DNA of 64,000 nt from Jiella flava. GTDB taxonomy: Bacteria; Pseudomonadota; Alphaproteobacteria; Rhizobiales; Rhizobiaceae. This document shows, in pieces, positions 36,005 to 45,963 of this stretch. Positions within the stretch are counted from its first letter, which is position 1, and the number at the start of each line of letters is the position of its first letter. The translations under genes were made by a program, and so were the position numbers. The notes under the pieces were generated by a model that worked only from the letters and a program-made list of their open reading frames with translations, did no database searches and was not told where the DNA came from. The stretch is from assembly GCF_017349315.1 (NCBI RefSeq), contig NZ_JAFMPP010000014.1, positions 62,001-126,000 on the forward strand. Reading direction: 5' to 3'.

Positions 36005-38212
36005 TCAGGCCACCTTCGTCGAAGTCTCGTCCGGGTTGAACCTCTGGTAGAAAATTTCGCCTTTTTCGGCCATTTCCTTGAGCAGGGGGGGTGGGCTGAA
36101 ACGTTCGCCGAACCTTGCTTCGAGCTTGTTGCAGAGGGCGACGAAGGCGGCTGTGCCCATGCCGTCGATGTAGCTGATCGTACCGCCGGTATAGGGCGCG
36201 TAGCCGAACCCGAAGATCGAGCCGATATCGGCCTCGCGCGGATCCACCACCACACCCTCTTCGATTGTGCGGGCCGCTTCCAACGCCATCGTGACGAGGA
36301 ACCGCTGCTTCAGTTCCTCGAAGTCGATCGCCTCCGGATCCTGCTGCTCGAACATGGTTTTCAGACCCGGCCAAAGCTTCTTCTTGGCCGGCTTCTCCGG
36401 ATAGTCGTAAAAGCCCTTGCCGGCTTTGCGGCCGAGCCGGCCGTCATTGACCATGGTCTCGACCAGCTTGAAGTGGCGCGGATCGACCACATCCTCGCCC
36501 ATGTCGCGCATCGTCGTCTTCATGATCTTGTACGACAGATCGACGGCGGTCTCGTCATTGAGCGCCAGTGGGCCGACCGGCATGCCGGCGAACTTCGCGG
36601 CATTTTCGATCATCGCTGGCGGCACGCCCTCGACCAGCATGTCATAGGCTTCGTTCATGTAGCGCAGCACGCAGCGATTGGCGAAGAAACCGCGGGAATC
36701 GTTGACGACGATCGGCGTCTTCTGGATCGCGCGAACGAAGTCGAGCGCCACGGCGAGGGCCCTATCGCCGGTCTCGTCGCCGAGGATCACCTCGGTCAGC
36801 GGCATCTTGTCCACCGGCGAGAAGAAGTGGATGCCGATGAAGCGCTCCGGGTCGGGGAAGGTCGCGGCGAGGCTGGTGATCGGGATGGTCGAGGTGTTCG
36901 AGGCGTAGATCGCGTCGGCGGCAATCACGGCAGCGACCGTCTTCGTCACCTCGGCCTTGACGTCGCGATCTTCGAACACCGCCTCGATGACGAGACCGGC
37001 CTCGGCGAGGCGGCCGTAGTCGGTGGTCGCGGTGATGCGGCCGAGGAGGGCGCCTGCCTCGCTCTCGCTTATCCGCCCCTTGGCGACGAGACCGCCGGCG
37101 AGCATTTCCGAATGGGCCTTGCCCTTGTCGGCGGCCGCTTGCTGCTGATCGATCAGGACGACATTGAGGCCCCCCTTGGCGGCGACATAAGCGATGCCCG
37201 CTCCCATGAAGCCGGCACCGATGATGCCGATGGTCTTCAACTCGCTTGCCGGCACGTCCTTCGGCCGCCGCGCACCCTTGGCGAGCGCCTGGGCGGAGAC
37301 GAAGAGCGAGCGGATCATCATCCGCGCCTCGGTGGTGCGCAGCACTTCGGTGAAGTAGCGCTGCTCGACCTTGAGCGCCGTGTCCATCGGCAAGAGCAGG
37401 CCTTCATAGACGCATTTCACAATCGCCTTGGCGGCCGGATAGTTGTCGCTGGTTTCCTTGCGATAGAGCGAGGCGACGGCCGGCCAGACCTTGGCGCCGG
37501 CCGGTGAATAGACCGGGCCGGACGGCAGCTTGAAGCGCTCCTCGTCCCACGGTTTGACCGGCGAGACACCGGCCCTCAGCATCGCCTTGGCGGCTTCGAG
37601 CAACTCGTCATCGTCGACCACGATGTCAATTAGCCCCATCTTCAGAGCGCTTTCGGCCGACAGGGTGGTACCCTTCATCAGCATCTGCAGGGCGCCCTGG
37701 GTGTCCATCATCCGCGACACGCGCTGGGTACCGCCGGCGCCGGGCAGGATGCCGACCTTCACCTCCGGCAGGCCCATTTGGGCCGAACGTGCGGCGACCC
37801 GCGCATGACTCGCTAGAGCGAGCTCGAAGCCGCCGCCCATACAGGTGCCGTTGATCGCGGCGATGAACGGCTTGCCGCAGGTCTCCAGCTTGCGCCATAG
37901 CCGGGACATGCGGCCGGACCGTTCGAACAGATTGGCGACCGCCGCCTCGCCGTTTTTCATCATCGCCGCCTGAAACTCGTCGAACATGCCGCTGATCGAC
38001 TTCAGATCGGCACCACCGGTAAAGGAGCCGCGCTTGCCGGAGGTGATGATCGCGGCCTGGACGGCATCGTCGGCGGCGATCTGGTCGATGATCTGGTCGA
38101 TCTCGCTCATCGTCTCGTCGGTGAAGACGTTCATCGAGCGGCCCGGCATGTCCCAGGTGATCAGCGCGATGCCGTCATCATCCGTGTCGATCGTGAAATT
38201 CTGATAGGTCAT
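36005..38212 (-). CDS. fadJ: Multifunctional beta-oxidation enzyme (enoyl-CoA hydratase / 3-hydroxyacyl-CoA dehydrogenase)
   Basis: A 735-residue fusion. The N-terminal crotonase part has GSFTGGADLKSI and INGTCMGGGFELALA, with the oxyanion hole and Glu of PEVKVGILPGAGGTQR. The C-terminal part is a 3-hydroxyacyl-CoA dehydrogenase with NAD-binding GIIGAGFMGAGIAYVAA and IGIHFFSPVDKMPLTE. It performs the middle two steps of beta-oxidation, whose product goes to the thiolase encoded at 39204. ATG 38212 follows GGGAGCGCACG. An EAL-domain gene on the other strand separates it from fadA, so the two may have their own promoters. Confidence 0.93.
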   Translation of the reverse strand: MTYQNFTIDTDDDGIALITWDMPGRSMNVFTDETMSEIDQIIDQIAADDAVQAAIITSGKRGSFTGGADLKSISGMFDEFQAAMMKNGEAAVANLFERSGRMSRLWRKLETCGKPFIAAINGTCMGGGFELALASHARVAARSAQMGLPEVKVGILPGAGGTQRVSRMMDTQGALQMLMKGTTLSAESALKMGLIDIVVDDDELLEAAKAMLRAGVSPVKPWDEERFKLPSGPVYSPAGAKVWPAVASLYRKETSDNYPAAKAIVKCVYEGLLLPMDTALKVEQRYFTEVLRTTEARMMIRSLFVSAQALAKGARRPKDVPASELKTIGIIGAGFMGAGIAYVAAKGGLNVVLIDQQQAAADKGKAHSEMLAGGLVAKGRISESEAGALLGRITATTDYGRLAEAGLVIEAVFEDRDVKAEVTKTVAAVIAADAIYASNTSTIPITSLAATFPDPERFIGIHFFSPVDKMPLTEVILGDETGDRALAVALDFVRAIQKTPIVVNDSRGFFANRCVLRYMNEAYDMLVEGVPPAMIENAAKFAGMPVGPLALNDETAVDLSYKIMKTTMRDMGEDVVDPRHFKLVETMVNDGRLGRKAGKGFYDYPEKPAKKKLWPGLKTMFEQQDPEAIDFEELKQRFLVTMALEAARTIEEGVVVDPREADIGSIFGFGYAPYTGGTISYIDGMGTAAFVALCNKLEARFGERFSPPPLLKEMAEKGEIFYQRFNPDETSTKVA

Positions 38213-38371
38213 CGTGCGCTCCCATCCCGTTTGTCGCTGTCACAGCTACGGCAATCTGCTGCTGTCGTGCGATGGTGACTGCACCGCCGCATGGTTCTTG
38301 TTGAGATAGTTTCAACCTTTTGCAGGGTAATGTGCCCCCTGTCTTGAAAAATAAGCCCTGGTGATGATCCG

Positions 38372-39160
38372 GTGACAAACCTTTCTTGCGCGGTCTGTCA
38401 GACGTCGCGGCCCCTCGATTTCACATTTTCGATGGCGTTTCAGCCGATCATCGACACCGCTGCCGGCGATGTCTGGGGCTATGAGGCCCTGGTGCGCGGC
38501 GCGGGCGGCGAGGGGGCCGGGTCGATCCTCTCGCGAGTTGCCGCAGACCAGATCTACCGGTTCGATCAGGCCTGCCGGGTAAAGGCGATTGAATTGGCCG
38601 CGAAGCTGTTTCGCCGGTCCGATCTTCGCTTGTCGATCAACTTCATGCCGAATGCGATCTACGAGCCGTCGGCCTGCCTGCGGACAACGCTGTCGGCGGC
38701 CCGCAGCAACGCGTTTCCGTTGAACGCCATCATGTTCGAGTTCACCGAGCGCGAGGAGCTCGCCGACATCGCGCATCTCGAGTTGATCATCGAGGAGTAT
38801 CGCCGCGTCGGCTTCATCACCGCCCTCGACGATTTCGGCGCGGGCTTTTCCGGCTTGGCGCTTCTCGCCAACTTTCAGCCCGATCTCATCAAGGTCGACA
38901 TGGAACTCGTGCGCGATATCGATAGCTCCTACGCCAGGCAGTCGATCCTGGCGGGAATCTTGAGCATTGCCCGCGACCTGCGCATCGCGGTGCTGGCCGA
39001 GGGCGTAGAGACGGCGGCCGAATTCAACGCCCTCAAAGCCGCCGGGGTCACGCTGTTTCAGGGCTACTACTTCGCTAAGCCGGCCTTTGAGGCGCTGCCC
39101 GCAAACACCATTGCGCTCGAGTTGTTGCCCGAACACGGTCCGATCCCGGCGATCGCCTGA
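38372..39160 (+). CDS. Stand-alone EAL domain protein (c-di-GMP phosphodiesterase)
   Basis: A 262-residue single EAL domain, no membrane helix and no GGDEF. Catalytic motifs appear complete: YEALVRG (EAL type), [30 protein letters not shown] (DDFGAG), IKVDMELV and [13 protein letters not shown] Cys pair near the N-terminus (CAVCQTS) may be a small metal or redox site. GTG 38372 is the start. It would lower c-di-GMP. It lies on the plus strand, between fadJ and fadA on the minus strand. Confidence 0.9.
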   Translation: MTNLSCAVCQTSRPLDFTFSMAFQPIIDTAAGDVWGYEALVRGAGGEGAGSILSRVAADQIYRFDQACRVKAIELAAKLFRRSDLRLSINFMPNAIYEPSACLRTTLSAARSNAFPLNAIMFEFTEREELADIAHLELIIEEYRRVGFITALDDFGAGFSGLALLANFQPDLIKVDMELVRDIDSSYARQSILAGILSIARDLRIAVLAEGVETAAEFNALKAAGVTLFQGYYFAKPAFEALPANTIALELLPEHGPIPAIA

Positions 39161-39203
39161 CGATACGGCAGGGCGCCGCGCACCGCAGCCCATACCCGCT
39201 GCC

Positions 39204-40412
39204 TCAGACCCGCTCGATGATCGTCGCCGTGCCCATGCCGGCGCCGATGCACAAGGTCACGAGTGCCGTCTGCTTATCCTGCCGCTCCAGCTCGTCGAGG
39301 ACCGTGCCGAGGATCATCGCGCCGGTCGCGCCAAGCGGATGCCCCATGGCGATCGCACCGCCATTGACGTTGAGAATGCCGGCATTGATGTCGAAAGCCT
39401 GCATGTAGCGCAGGACGACGGCCGCAAAGGCTTCGTTCAACTCGAACAGATCGATGTCGGAAAGGCTCATCCCGGCGCGGGCGAGCAGCTTGTTGGTGAC
39501 GTCCACCGGACCGGTCAGCATCAGCGCCGGATCGGAGCCGATATTGGCGAAGGCCTTGATCCGGGCGCGCGGCTTGATCCCGAGCGTCTCGCCGCCGGCC
39601 TTGGAGCCGACGAGGACGCCGGCCGCACCGTCGACGATGCCGGAGGAATTGCCGGCATGGTGGACATGCTCGACCGCTTCGATCTCCGGATGGGCCTGGA
39701 TGCCGACAGCATCATAGCCGCCCATCTCGCCGATCTGGGCGAAGGAGGCCTTCAGGCTGCCGAGCGACTGCATGTCGGTCGTCGGGCGCATATGCTCATC
39801 CCGATCAAGGATCATCATGCCATTCTGATCCTTGACCGGGATCACCGACTTGGCAAAGCGCCCGTCGGCCCAGGCCGCGGCGGCCCGCCTCTGACTCTCG
39901 ACGGCATAGGCGTCGACGTCGTCGCGGGAAAATCCGTATTTCGTCGCGATCAGATCGGCCGAGACGCCCTGCGGCATGAAATAGGCCGGGATGCCGACCG
40001 AGGGATCCATGACCCAGGCGCCGCCCGACATGCCCATGCCGACGCGCGACATCGATTCGACGCCGCCCGCGATGACGAGGTCGTCGGCGCCTTGCGCGAT
40101 CTTCGCGGCGGCAAGGTTCACCGCATCGAGGCCGGAGGCGCAGAAGCGCGAAATCTGCATGCCGGGGGCGGCAAAGGCATAGCCGGCTTCGAAGGCGGCA
40201 GCCTTCGGGATCACGCTGCCGGCTTCGCCGACCGGATCGACGCAGCCGAAGATGATGTCGTCAACCTTGGCGGTGTCGATGCCGTTGCGATCGCGAAGCG
40301 ATTCTAGCACCTTCGCGCCAAGGCGCACCGCGGGCACCTCATGCAGCGAGCCATCCTTCTTGCCGCGACCGCGCGGCGTACGAACGTGATCGTAGATGTA
40401 TGCTTCAGCCAC
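39204..40412 (-). CDS. fadA: Acetyl-CoA C-acyltransferase (thiolase)
   Basis: Thiolase of 402 residues for the last step of beta-oxidation. The acyl-accepting Cys is in [12 protein letters not shown] (about residue 91), with the His in [12 protein letters not shown] and the second Cys in [10 protein letters not shown] near the C-terminus. GTG 40412 ([15 protein letters not shown]) is preceded by GGAGGCAACGCTC, which fixes the start; the frame is open to 40499. Partner of fadJ. Its upstream region holds a LiuR-type palindrome at 40491-40522. Confidence 0.93.
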   Translation of the reverse strand: MAEAYIYDHVRTPRGRGKKDGSLHEVPAVRLGAKVLESLRDRNGIDTAKVDDIIFGCVDPVGEAGSVIPKAAAFEAGYAFAAPGMQISRFCASGLDAVNLAAAKIAQGADDLVIAGGVESMSRVGMGMSGGAWVMDPSVGIPAYFMPQGVSADLIATKYGFSRDDVDAYAVESQRRAAAAWADGRFAKSVIPVKDQNGMMILDRDEHMRPTTDMQSLGSLKASFAQIGEMGGYDAVGIQAHPEIEAVEHVHHAGNSSGIVDGAAGVLVGSKAGGETLGIKPRARIKAFANIGSDPALMLTGPVDVTNKLLARAGMSLSDIDLFELNEAFAAVVLRYMQAFDINAGILNVNGGAIAMGHPLGATGAMILGTVLDELERQDKQTALVTLCIGAGMGTATIIERV

Positions 40413-40490
40413 GAGCGTTGCCTCCTGTCCCAACTTTCGCGCCGCCTCGGGTCCGGGGGATATTCGGGCGGCTTTGGCTGACGGATATAT

Positions 40491-40522
40491 GTCTTCCATT
40501 GACGTTTACGTCAATGGAAGAC
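40491..40522 (-). promoter_or_regulatory. Perfect palindromic operator of LiuR (MerR) type upstream of fadA
   Basis: Two 14-bp arms, GTCTTCCATTGACG and its exact complement CGTCAATGGAAGAC, flank TTTA. The core TTGACGTTTACGTCAA agrees with the recognised target pattern of LiuR-type MerR regulators that control branched-chain amino-acid and fatty-acid degradation. It sits about 80 bp upstream of the fadA start, and a MerR-family gene of that branch is encoded close by at 41070-41540. Binding is inferred from motif and context. Confidence 0.75.
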
Positions 40523-40943
40523 TCCGTCTGATTGTCGGCAGATCCTGGCACGTTGACATTAGCGCGCTCGGCGTCCGATCGGGCGAAGGGCGCTAACTCG
40601 TTGATTCTACAAATTGCGCTTTGCCGAAGGGTGATGCCGATTTTCCGGCCGGTGCTGGAGCGATTGTGGTTTGCACCGAGGGCCACAGGTCTTTCTAGAT
40701 GGGACGCGGGGCGCGAAAGTCGATGCGGGTCGTTGGCACGCAGGTTTGATCGGCGCGGGAGCGCGGCCGTTCGGCGGTTCTGCTGGTGAGGAAGGTAAGA
40801 ACGGGCGGCGTCGTCGAATTGTGGTGACCGGAGACTCACTCCGGTCGTTAGGCGCCGTTGGGCTGGCAGAATGGCGGGGCGGGGCGTCGCTTTGGATGAT
40901 GTCGAGGCGCGAGAAATGAATTTGCTCGCGCCCTTTCGGTCCT
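40523..40943. other. Gene-free stretch between the fadA operator and repeat copy C
   Basis: No credible coding region: short open frames on both strands lack ribosome binding sites and familiar motifs. No RNA gene or terminator was recognised. Together with the neighbouring operator and repeat it forms a gene-free region of about 657 bp (40413-41069). Confidence 0.4.
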
Positions 40944-41045
40944 ACGCATCGGCCCGAAAATTAGAATCCATTTTCGGGCCGATGCGTCGACTCCGTCAGA
41001 GTGCGCGTCGTTTGTGCGTCCCCGTAGGACGCACGGCGCGTGAGT
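40944..41045 (+). repeat. Interspersed palindromic repeat, copy C
   Basis: Best-formed copy: ACGCATCGGCCCGAAAAT pairs with ATTTTCGGGCCGATGCGT around TAGAATCC, so the stem is 18 bp and perfect. A second hairpin follows (GTGCGTCC/GGACGCAC around CCGTA, 41014-41034). It lies just downstream of the MerR gene's stop, and could end transcription from it. Confidence 0.75.
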
Positions 41046-41069
41046 GCGCTTCTCAGGCGCTGGGAGGGT

Positions 41070-41540
41070 TTATTCTGTCAAGTCGTTCAGTTGAGAGCGG
41101 ACGTAGTCGATCGTCTTGTCCATCGCGCTGATCGATTCCTCGATCTCGTGCTTTTGCTCCAGCAGGATGTGTCGCTGTTCTTCAAATCGTTCTAGCGACA
41201 CTTCCATTTGCTTTTGCTTGCCATTCGGCTGATGGTAGAGCTCAATGAGCTGCTTGGCCTCGGTCAGTGAGAAGCCGAGCATCTTGGCGAGCAAAATGAG
41301 TCGCAGCCGCGTGCGGTCCTTGCGACTATAAAGGCGGGTGGTCCCCCGACGTGCCGGTGAAAGCAGGCCGCGATCCTCGTAGAAACGCAGGGTGCGGAGA
41401 GTCACACCGAATTCGTGCGAGAGGTCGCCGATTCGGAAGGTTTCCTTGTCTGCTAAGGGATCACCGCTGATTCCGAGCAGAAAGTCGATGTCGACTTTGC
41501 CTTCTTCTTCGAGCCTTTCGGCCATCGATACATTTGTCAT
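41070..41540 (-). CDS. MerR family regulator, LiuR-like
   Basis: A 156-residue MerR-type regulator. The N-terminal winged HTH is FRIGDLSHEFGVTLRTLRFYEDRGLL, followed by RLYSRKDRTRLRLILLAKMLGFSLTEAKQLIELYH, the pattern typical of the LiuR branch in alphaproteobacteria. The C-terminus is a coiled dimerisation helix (LERFEEQRHILLEQKHEIEE). No metal-binding Cys is present. Its likely target is the palindrome at 40491-40522 before fadA, and thus beta-oxidation. ATG 41540 or the Met at residue 6 may be the start. Confidence 0.88.
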   Translation of the reverse strand: MTNVSMAERLEEEGKVDIDFLLGISGDPLADKETFRIGDLSHEFGVTLRTLRFYEDRGLLSPARRGTTRLYSRKDRTRLRLILLAKMLGFSLTEAKQLIELYHQPNGKQKQMEVSLERFEEQRHILLEQKHEIEESISAMDKTIDYVRSQLNDLTE

Positions 41541-41834
41541 TGCGAAGTTCCGATGTTGCCCCGAGGCGTGGAACGACCGGCCGGATGGCGAGCCTCACGC
41601 CCCTCCGTAGAGGAATATGGTCTGAAATGCGTCGCTTCAAAGACAATTTTTTCAGGACGCAATTTCCCAATTCCAGCTTCAAACCGGCTTGCGGGGCTAT
41701 CCGATAGCGAATGGTAAGCGGTCCATGGCTTCTGATAACCGGTGACGGGTGCCCTGATGCCAACTGCGCCGCTGCCCCTTTCGCGTCGACTGTGGCGAAT
41801 ATGACGCAGTCCTAAGGACCGGGAAGCAACGGAA

Positions 41835-44800
41835 ATGGCCGAGTTGAACGAGACGGAAGCAGTTGAGCGGCGTGCGATCGGTGAACCCTCGTCGCTTGAT
41901 TCGCTCAACCGGACCCTCGAGGAACTCGAAGCCCGCCTGTCCCGGTTGACCGCGAGCCAGTCCCGCTTGGCCGAGCGGCGGCGTGGTGAGAGGTCTGACG
42001 CCGAGCCGGTCACCGATAGCGTTCCGATGCGTCGAGCTGTCGGTGACTCTCTGGCGCATGCGCCAGCTCTCAGCGTACCGGCGGTGGACCTTACCGACAC
42101 CGTTTCCGAGATCCGCATGCGCCAGCAGGCGCTCAACACTCCTGGTGCTTCGCCCGCGTCGCATTCAGCGGACGAGGCCACCCGCATCGCCTCATTGCCG
42201 CATCCTGGGGCGGAGGCCGCGGCGCGCGCCGCCTCGTCGCGTCCGCAAGGGGGCAGCGCGCCGACGATCAACGCCCAGCTCGAACGCCTGCGCGAAGAGC
42301 TGCGGGCCGATATGGCCAAGAGCTTCCAGCCACGCTTCGACGACATGCGCGAAGCCGTCGACGAATTGCGTCGGATGATCTCCGAAAAGGTCAGCGGCGA
42401 GCGCATTGAGGCCGAGATCGCTCGGGTTCAGGAAGGGCTCAGCCAGATGGCGTCAAACGGCGCCGATGCCGCCGGCGTCAAAGGCCTGCGCGAGGAGTTC
42501 GACTTGATTCGCGCGCTGGTCGGCGATCTCGCCCGTGAGGACAGCCTCAAGGCCGCCGACGATAAGTGGGAAGACTTTCGCGCGACGATCACCAGCCGCG
42601 ATGCCGAGCACAACTCCGAGCGCCGCAACATCAAGGATGAAATCGAGCGCCTCCGCCTGTCGCTCGGTGGGCTCGCCAGCGAAGAACACGTCAAGGCCGT
42701 CGAACGGCGCTGGGCGGAGTTCGAAAGCCGCTTTCTGGAGAGCTCCGGCAAGGATGATAGCGTCGACATTTCAGGTCTGCTCAAGAGCGAGATGACGAGC
42801 CTGCGGGAGAAGCTGGAGACGCTCGCTTCCGAGCAGACCGTGAAGGCGGTCGAGGAGCGCTGGGGCTCACTGGAGGAGCGCTTTGCGTCCCGGTCGATCG
42901 AATCCAGCATCGAGGCGCTGTCGACGCGCATGGAGCAGCTCGAGCAAACCTTGAATCGGCTGCCCGACAGTCTCGCCTTGAAGCCGCTGGAGGAGCGGGT
43001 GCAGGCCCTCGCGGCCAATCTCGAGGCGCTCGGCCAGAGCTTGAACAATGAGGCCGAGGACGAGCAGTTTGGGGTGATCGAAGAGCGCCTCGACGAAATT
43101 TCTCGTGCCATCGTTGCTGCGGCCACCAAGGTCCCGACGATCGACATGTCTCCGGTCGAGCGGGTCGAGGCGCGGCTGCAGTCGCTGTCGAGCCGTGTCG
43201 ACAGCCTCGGCGAGGCCGATACCGAGGCGATGTCGGCCAAGATCGCCGAGCTTGCCGACCGCATCGAGAGCCTCTCGAATGGTCCTGCGATCGCGGCGCT
43301 CGGCGAGCGGATCGAGGCGTTCTCGGCCAAGCTCGAAACCTTTGCCAGCGCCAGCGATGGCGACGCCCGGCCCGATATCAGCGCCTTCGAAGAGCGGTTG
43401 AAGGCGGTTAACGAGCGGCTTGAAGCTCTGGCGGCCCCGGGAATCGATCTCGAAGTTGTCGCCGCGCTCGAAGAGCAGATCGCCCGGCTGTCCGATCGCA
43501 TTGCCGAAGCCGGCGGCGCCAGCGCGCTGTCCGATCCGGAACTCGACGAACGGCTGGCGACGATCGAATTTCGCATCGAGGAGAACCGCGAGGCGGTGCT
43601 CGACGCGGCGCAGGCCGCAGCCGATGCCGCCGTTCGCCGAATGATTGAAAATGGTGGCGGCGCGCCGAACATCTATGTCGAGCAGCTAGCCGGCGATCTG
43701 CGGGCCTTGCAGGAAATGTCGCGGGCGAGCGGCGAACAGAGCCAGACCTTCTACGAGGCGATGCATGCAACGCTGCTGAAACTGATCGACCGGATCGACC
43801 GAATCGACAGCGATCTGTCCGAGGCTCGCACCACCGGCGCTTTCACGGCGAGCGCTGCGACGGCGAGGGAAACCGCGGCGGCCGATCTCCACGATGCCGA
43901 CGCGCCGCGTGGTCTGCGCGGTTTGCTGAAGTGGCGCCGGGGTAAGTCGGCCAGCGCCGAAAGCCTCGATGAGACCGCTCATGACGATCGCCAGGAGCCT
44001 GAGCTCGGCGCCTCCGGGCCGCGGCCGCAGGCAATGGCCGAGGCTGAGGAGAACGACGACGAGATGGCGGTCGGATTTGACGCCTTTTCGTTGAGCGAAG
44101 CCAACCGGCCGTTGGCGATCGGCTCCGGCCAGCCGGATATCGTTTCGCTGATCGAGCGTGTCCGGGCGCAGCAACAACAGCAAGCCGCGCCGGAGGATCA
44201 TGATGGCCGGGCGGATTTCATTGCCGCCGCGCGTCGTGCGGCGCTTGCCGCGGCCGCCGAGGCAGACGCGATGCGCAGCGGGCCGGAGAGCGCTGAAGAA
44301 ACCGAGGGCAAGGCAAGCCTCGCCGATATCGTTCGCCGTCGCCGGAAGCCGATCCTGCTCGCCGTCAGCGCCGTCTTGTTGGCGCTGATGGCGCTGCCGC
44401 TCGCCAATGTCGCCTCGAAGATGATCGCCGGGAACGATGCCGACACGCCGGTCGTCGACGCGAAAGTGACGCCGGCGGCGCCGCAGAAATCCGCATCGAC
44501 GGTGCCTTTGAGCACTGACTCTACCGCGATGGCGAAGGTGGAGACCCCGTCCGCTGCACCGAACCCGCCGGCTGCGCCGAACCCGCCCGCTGCGAAAGCC
44601 ACCGCCGGCGGGACCATGACCGCGCCGACCGCGTCGACGGCATTGCCAGATCCGAAGAACGGCTTTTCGCTCGCGGATGGACCGAAAGGCGCGGGCTTTA
44701 ACGGCATCAAGCCGGCATCGACAAGCGTCTCCGGAGCGGCCTCTGTGCCCCCCGCGGCGCCGGCTGCGCCGAAGGCCGACACATCCGCGGCGAGTGCCGC

Positions 44801-45728
44801 CATTCCTGCGGCCCCGATTTCGACTTCGCCTTCAACGACGGCTGCGATCGCGCCCGCTGACCTGCCGTCGATCCCCGAGGGGCTTGCCAATGAGGCGCTG
44901 ACGAAAGCCGCTCAGGCCGGCGATCCGAAGGCGCTGTTCGAGATCGGGCTGCGGCTGATGGAAGGCCGGGTCGGGGATCCCGATCCGACGACGGCGTCCA
45001 AATGGTTTGCGCTCGCAGCCGAGCGCGGCTTTGCTCCGGCGCAGTACAGTCTCGGCACCCTTTACGAGAAAGGCAACGGCGTCGAGCGTGATCTGATCAA
45101 GGCGCGCGACGAATATCTTCAGGCGGCCGATGGCGGCAATGTCCGGGCGATGCACAATCTCGCGGTGCTCTATGCCACCGGGATCGACGGCAAGTCGGAT
45201 CCCGCGAAGGCGGCGCAATGGTTCGAGAAGGCGGCCAGTTACGGCATGTCCGACAGCCAGTACAATCTCGGTATTCTTTATGCGCGCGGTGCCGGCGTCG
45301 ATCAGGATCTGGTGAAGTCATTCACGTGGTTCTCGATTGTCGCCAAGGGCGGCGACAAGGACGCAGCCACCAAGCGCGATGAGATCAAGAAGGTGATGAC
45401 GCCGAAGCAACTGGCGGCGGGCGAGGCAGCGGTGGCCGACTACAAACCGTTGACGCGCAACGAGGGCGCCAACACCGTCGATACCCCGCAGTCCTGGATG
45501 GGCGTGTCCGGCAAGACCCAGACGTCGTCGATCGACATGACCCGCGCCATCCGCAACATTCAGGCGATCCTGATCAAGCTCGGCTATGCGCCGGGCACGC
45601 CTGATGGTGTGATCGGTCCCAAAACCACGGAAGCGATCGAGAAGTTCCAGGCCGACTCCGGCTTGAAGCCCACCGGCAAGATCGACGAGGCGCTGATCCG
45701 CAAGCTGCTCGCGCGCAAGGACGGCTGA
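41835..45728 (+). CDS. podJ: PodJ-like polarity/localisation factor (coiled coil, TM, Sel1 repeats, PG-binding)
   Basis: A 1297-residue protein. Residues about 15-820 are mostly coiled coil with regular LEERLxxL and VKAVEERW heptad-like repeats. A membrane helix (ILLAVSAVLLALMALPLA) lies near residues 838-858. An Ala/Pro-rich periplasmic linker is followed by three or four Sel1-like repeats (ALFEIGLRLMEGRVGDPD, PAQYSLGTLYEKGNGVERD, SQYNLGILYARGAGVDQD; about residues 1015-1170) and a PG_binding_1 domain (VIGPKTTEAIEKFQADSGL). The same layout is found in Caulobacter PodJ, which organises cell poles. ATG 41835 start. Polarity role inferred. Confidence 0.85.
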   Translation: MAELNETEAVERRAIGEPSSLDSLNRTLEELEARLSRLTASQSRLAERRRGERSDAEPVTDSVPMRRAVGDSLAHAPALSVPAVDLTDTVSEIRMRQQALNTPGASPASHSADEATRIASLPHPGAEAAARAASSRPQGGSAPTINAQLERLREELRADMAKSFQPRFDDMREAVDELRRMISEKVSGERIEAEIARVQEGLSQMASNGADAAGVKGLREEFDLIRALVGDLAREDSLKAADDKWEDFRATITSRDAEHNSERRNIKDEIERLRLSLGGLASEEHVKAVERRWAEFESRFLESSGKDDSVDISGLLKSEMTSLREKLETLASEQTVKAVEERWGSLEERFASRSIESSIEALSTRMEQLEQTLNRLPDSLALKPLEERVQALAANLEALGQSLNNEAEDEQFGVIEERLDEISRAIVAAATKVPTIDMSPVERVEARLQSLSSRVDSLGEADTEAMSAKIAELADRIESLSNGPAIAALGERIEAFSAKLETFASASDGDARPDISAFEERLKAVNERLEALAAPGIDLEVVAALEEQIARLSDRIAEAGGASALSDPELDERLATIEFRIEENREAVLDAAQAAADAAVRRMIENGGGAPNIYVEQLAGDLRALQEMSRASGEQSQTFYEAMHATLLKLIDRIDRIDSDLSEARTTGAFTASAATARETAAADLHDADAPRGLRGLLKWRRGKSASAESLDETAHDDRQEPELGASGPRPQAMAEAEENDDEMAVGFDAFSLSEANRPLAIGSGQPDIVSLIERVRAQQQQQAAPEDHDGRADFIAAARRAALAAAAEADAMRSGPESAEETEGKASLADIVRRRRKPILLAVSAVLLALMALPLANVASKMIAGNDADTPVVDAKVTPAAPQKSASTVPLSTDSTAMAKVETPSAAPNPPAAPNPPAAKATAGGTMTAPTASTALPDPKNGFSLADGPKGAGFNGIKPASTSVSGAASVPPAAPAAPKADTSAASAAIPAAPISTSPSTTAAIAPADLPSIPEGLANEALTKAAQAGDPKALFEIGLRLMEGRVGDPDPTTASKWFALAAERGFAPAQYSLGTLYEKGNGVERDLIKARDEYLQAADGGNVRAMHNLAVLYATGIDGKSDPAKAAQWFEKAASYGMSDSQYNLGILYARGAGVDQDLVKSFTWFSIVAKGGDKDAATKRDEIKKVMTPKQLAAGEAAVADYKPLTRNEGANTVDTPQSWMGVSGKTQTSSIDMTRAIRNIQAILIKLGYAPGTPDGVIGPKTTEAIEKFQADSGLKPTGKIDEALIRKLLARKDG

Positions 45729-45829
45729 CGCACCGGCCCGAAAATCGGGATCGATTTTTGCAAGCACGATGCGTCAACTCAAGAAGGTGGCGTGTCCTGT
45801 GTGCATCTGATCGGACGCGCGGCGGGCTG
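45727..45829 (+). repeat. Interspersed palindromic repeat, copy D
   Basis: Starts at the podJ stop codon: GACGCACCGGCCCGAAAAT..., arms closing with GCACGATGCGTC, then a degenerate second hairpin with GCATCTGATCGGACGCGCG. Same family and orientation as copies A and C. The position directly after the podJ-like gene is compatible with a terminator or mRNA-end stabilising role. The rest of 45830-45963 shows nothing recognisable. Confidence 0.65.
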
Positions 45830-45963
45830 ACGTTTCGAATCCTCAGCTTGCGGGCCGCGTCGTTTGCGCATTTTGATATTTGACAGCGACGTGGCTTCCC
45901 GCCAGAAGTGCCTTGCCCGTTGCATCGGCGGGCTGACGCTCAAGACCCTTCGGCCGCACGCCC

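Noticed and set aside
35769-36374. N-terminal extension of the SH3 protein into fadJ
   Set aside because: The extra residues overlap the strongly supported C-terminus of fadJ, and the ATG at 35768 gives a sensible protein.
41541-41834. Short frames between the MerR and podJ-like genes
   Set aside because: No ribosome binding site or family signal; probably just the two divergent promoters.
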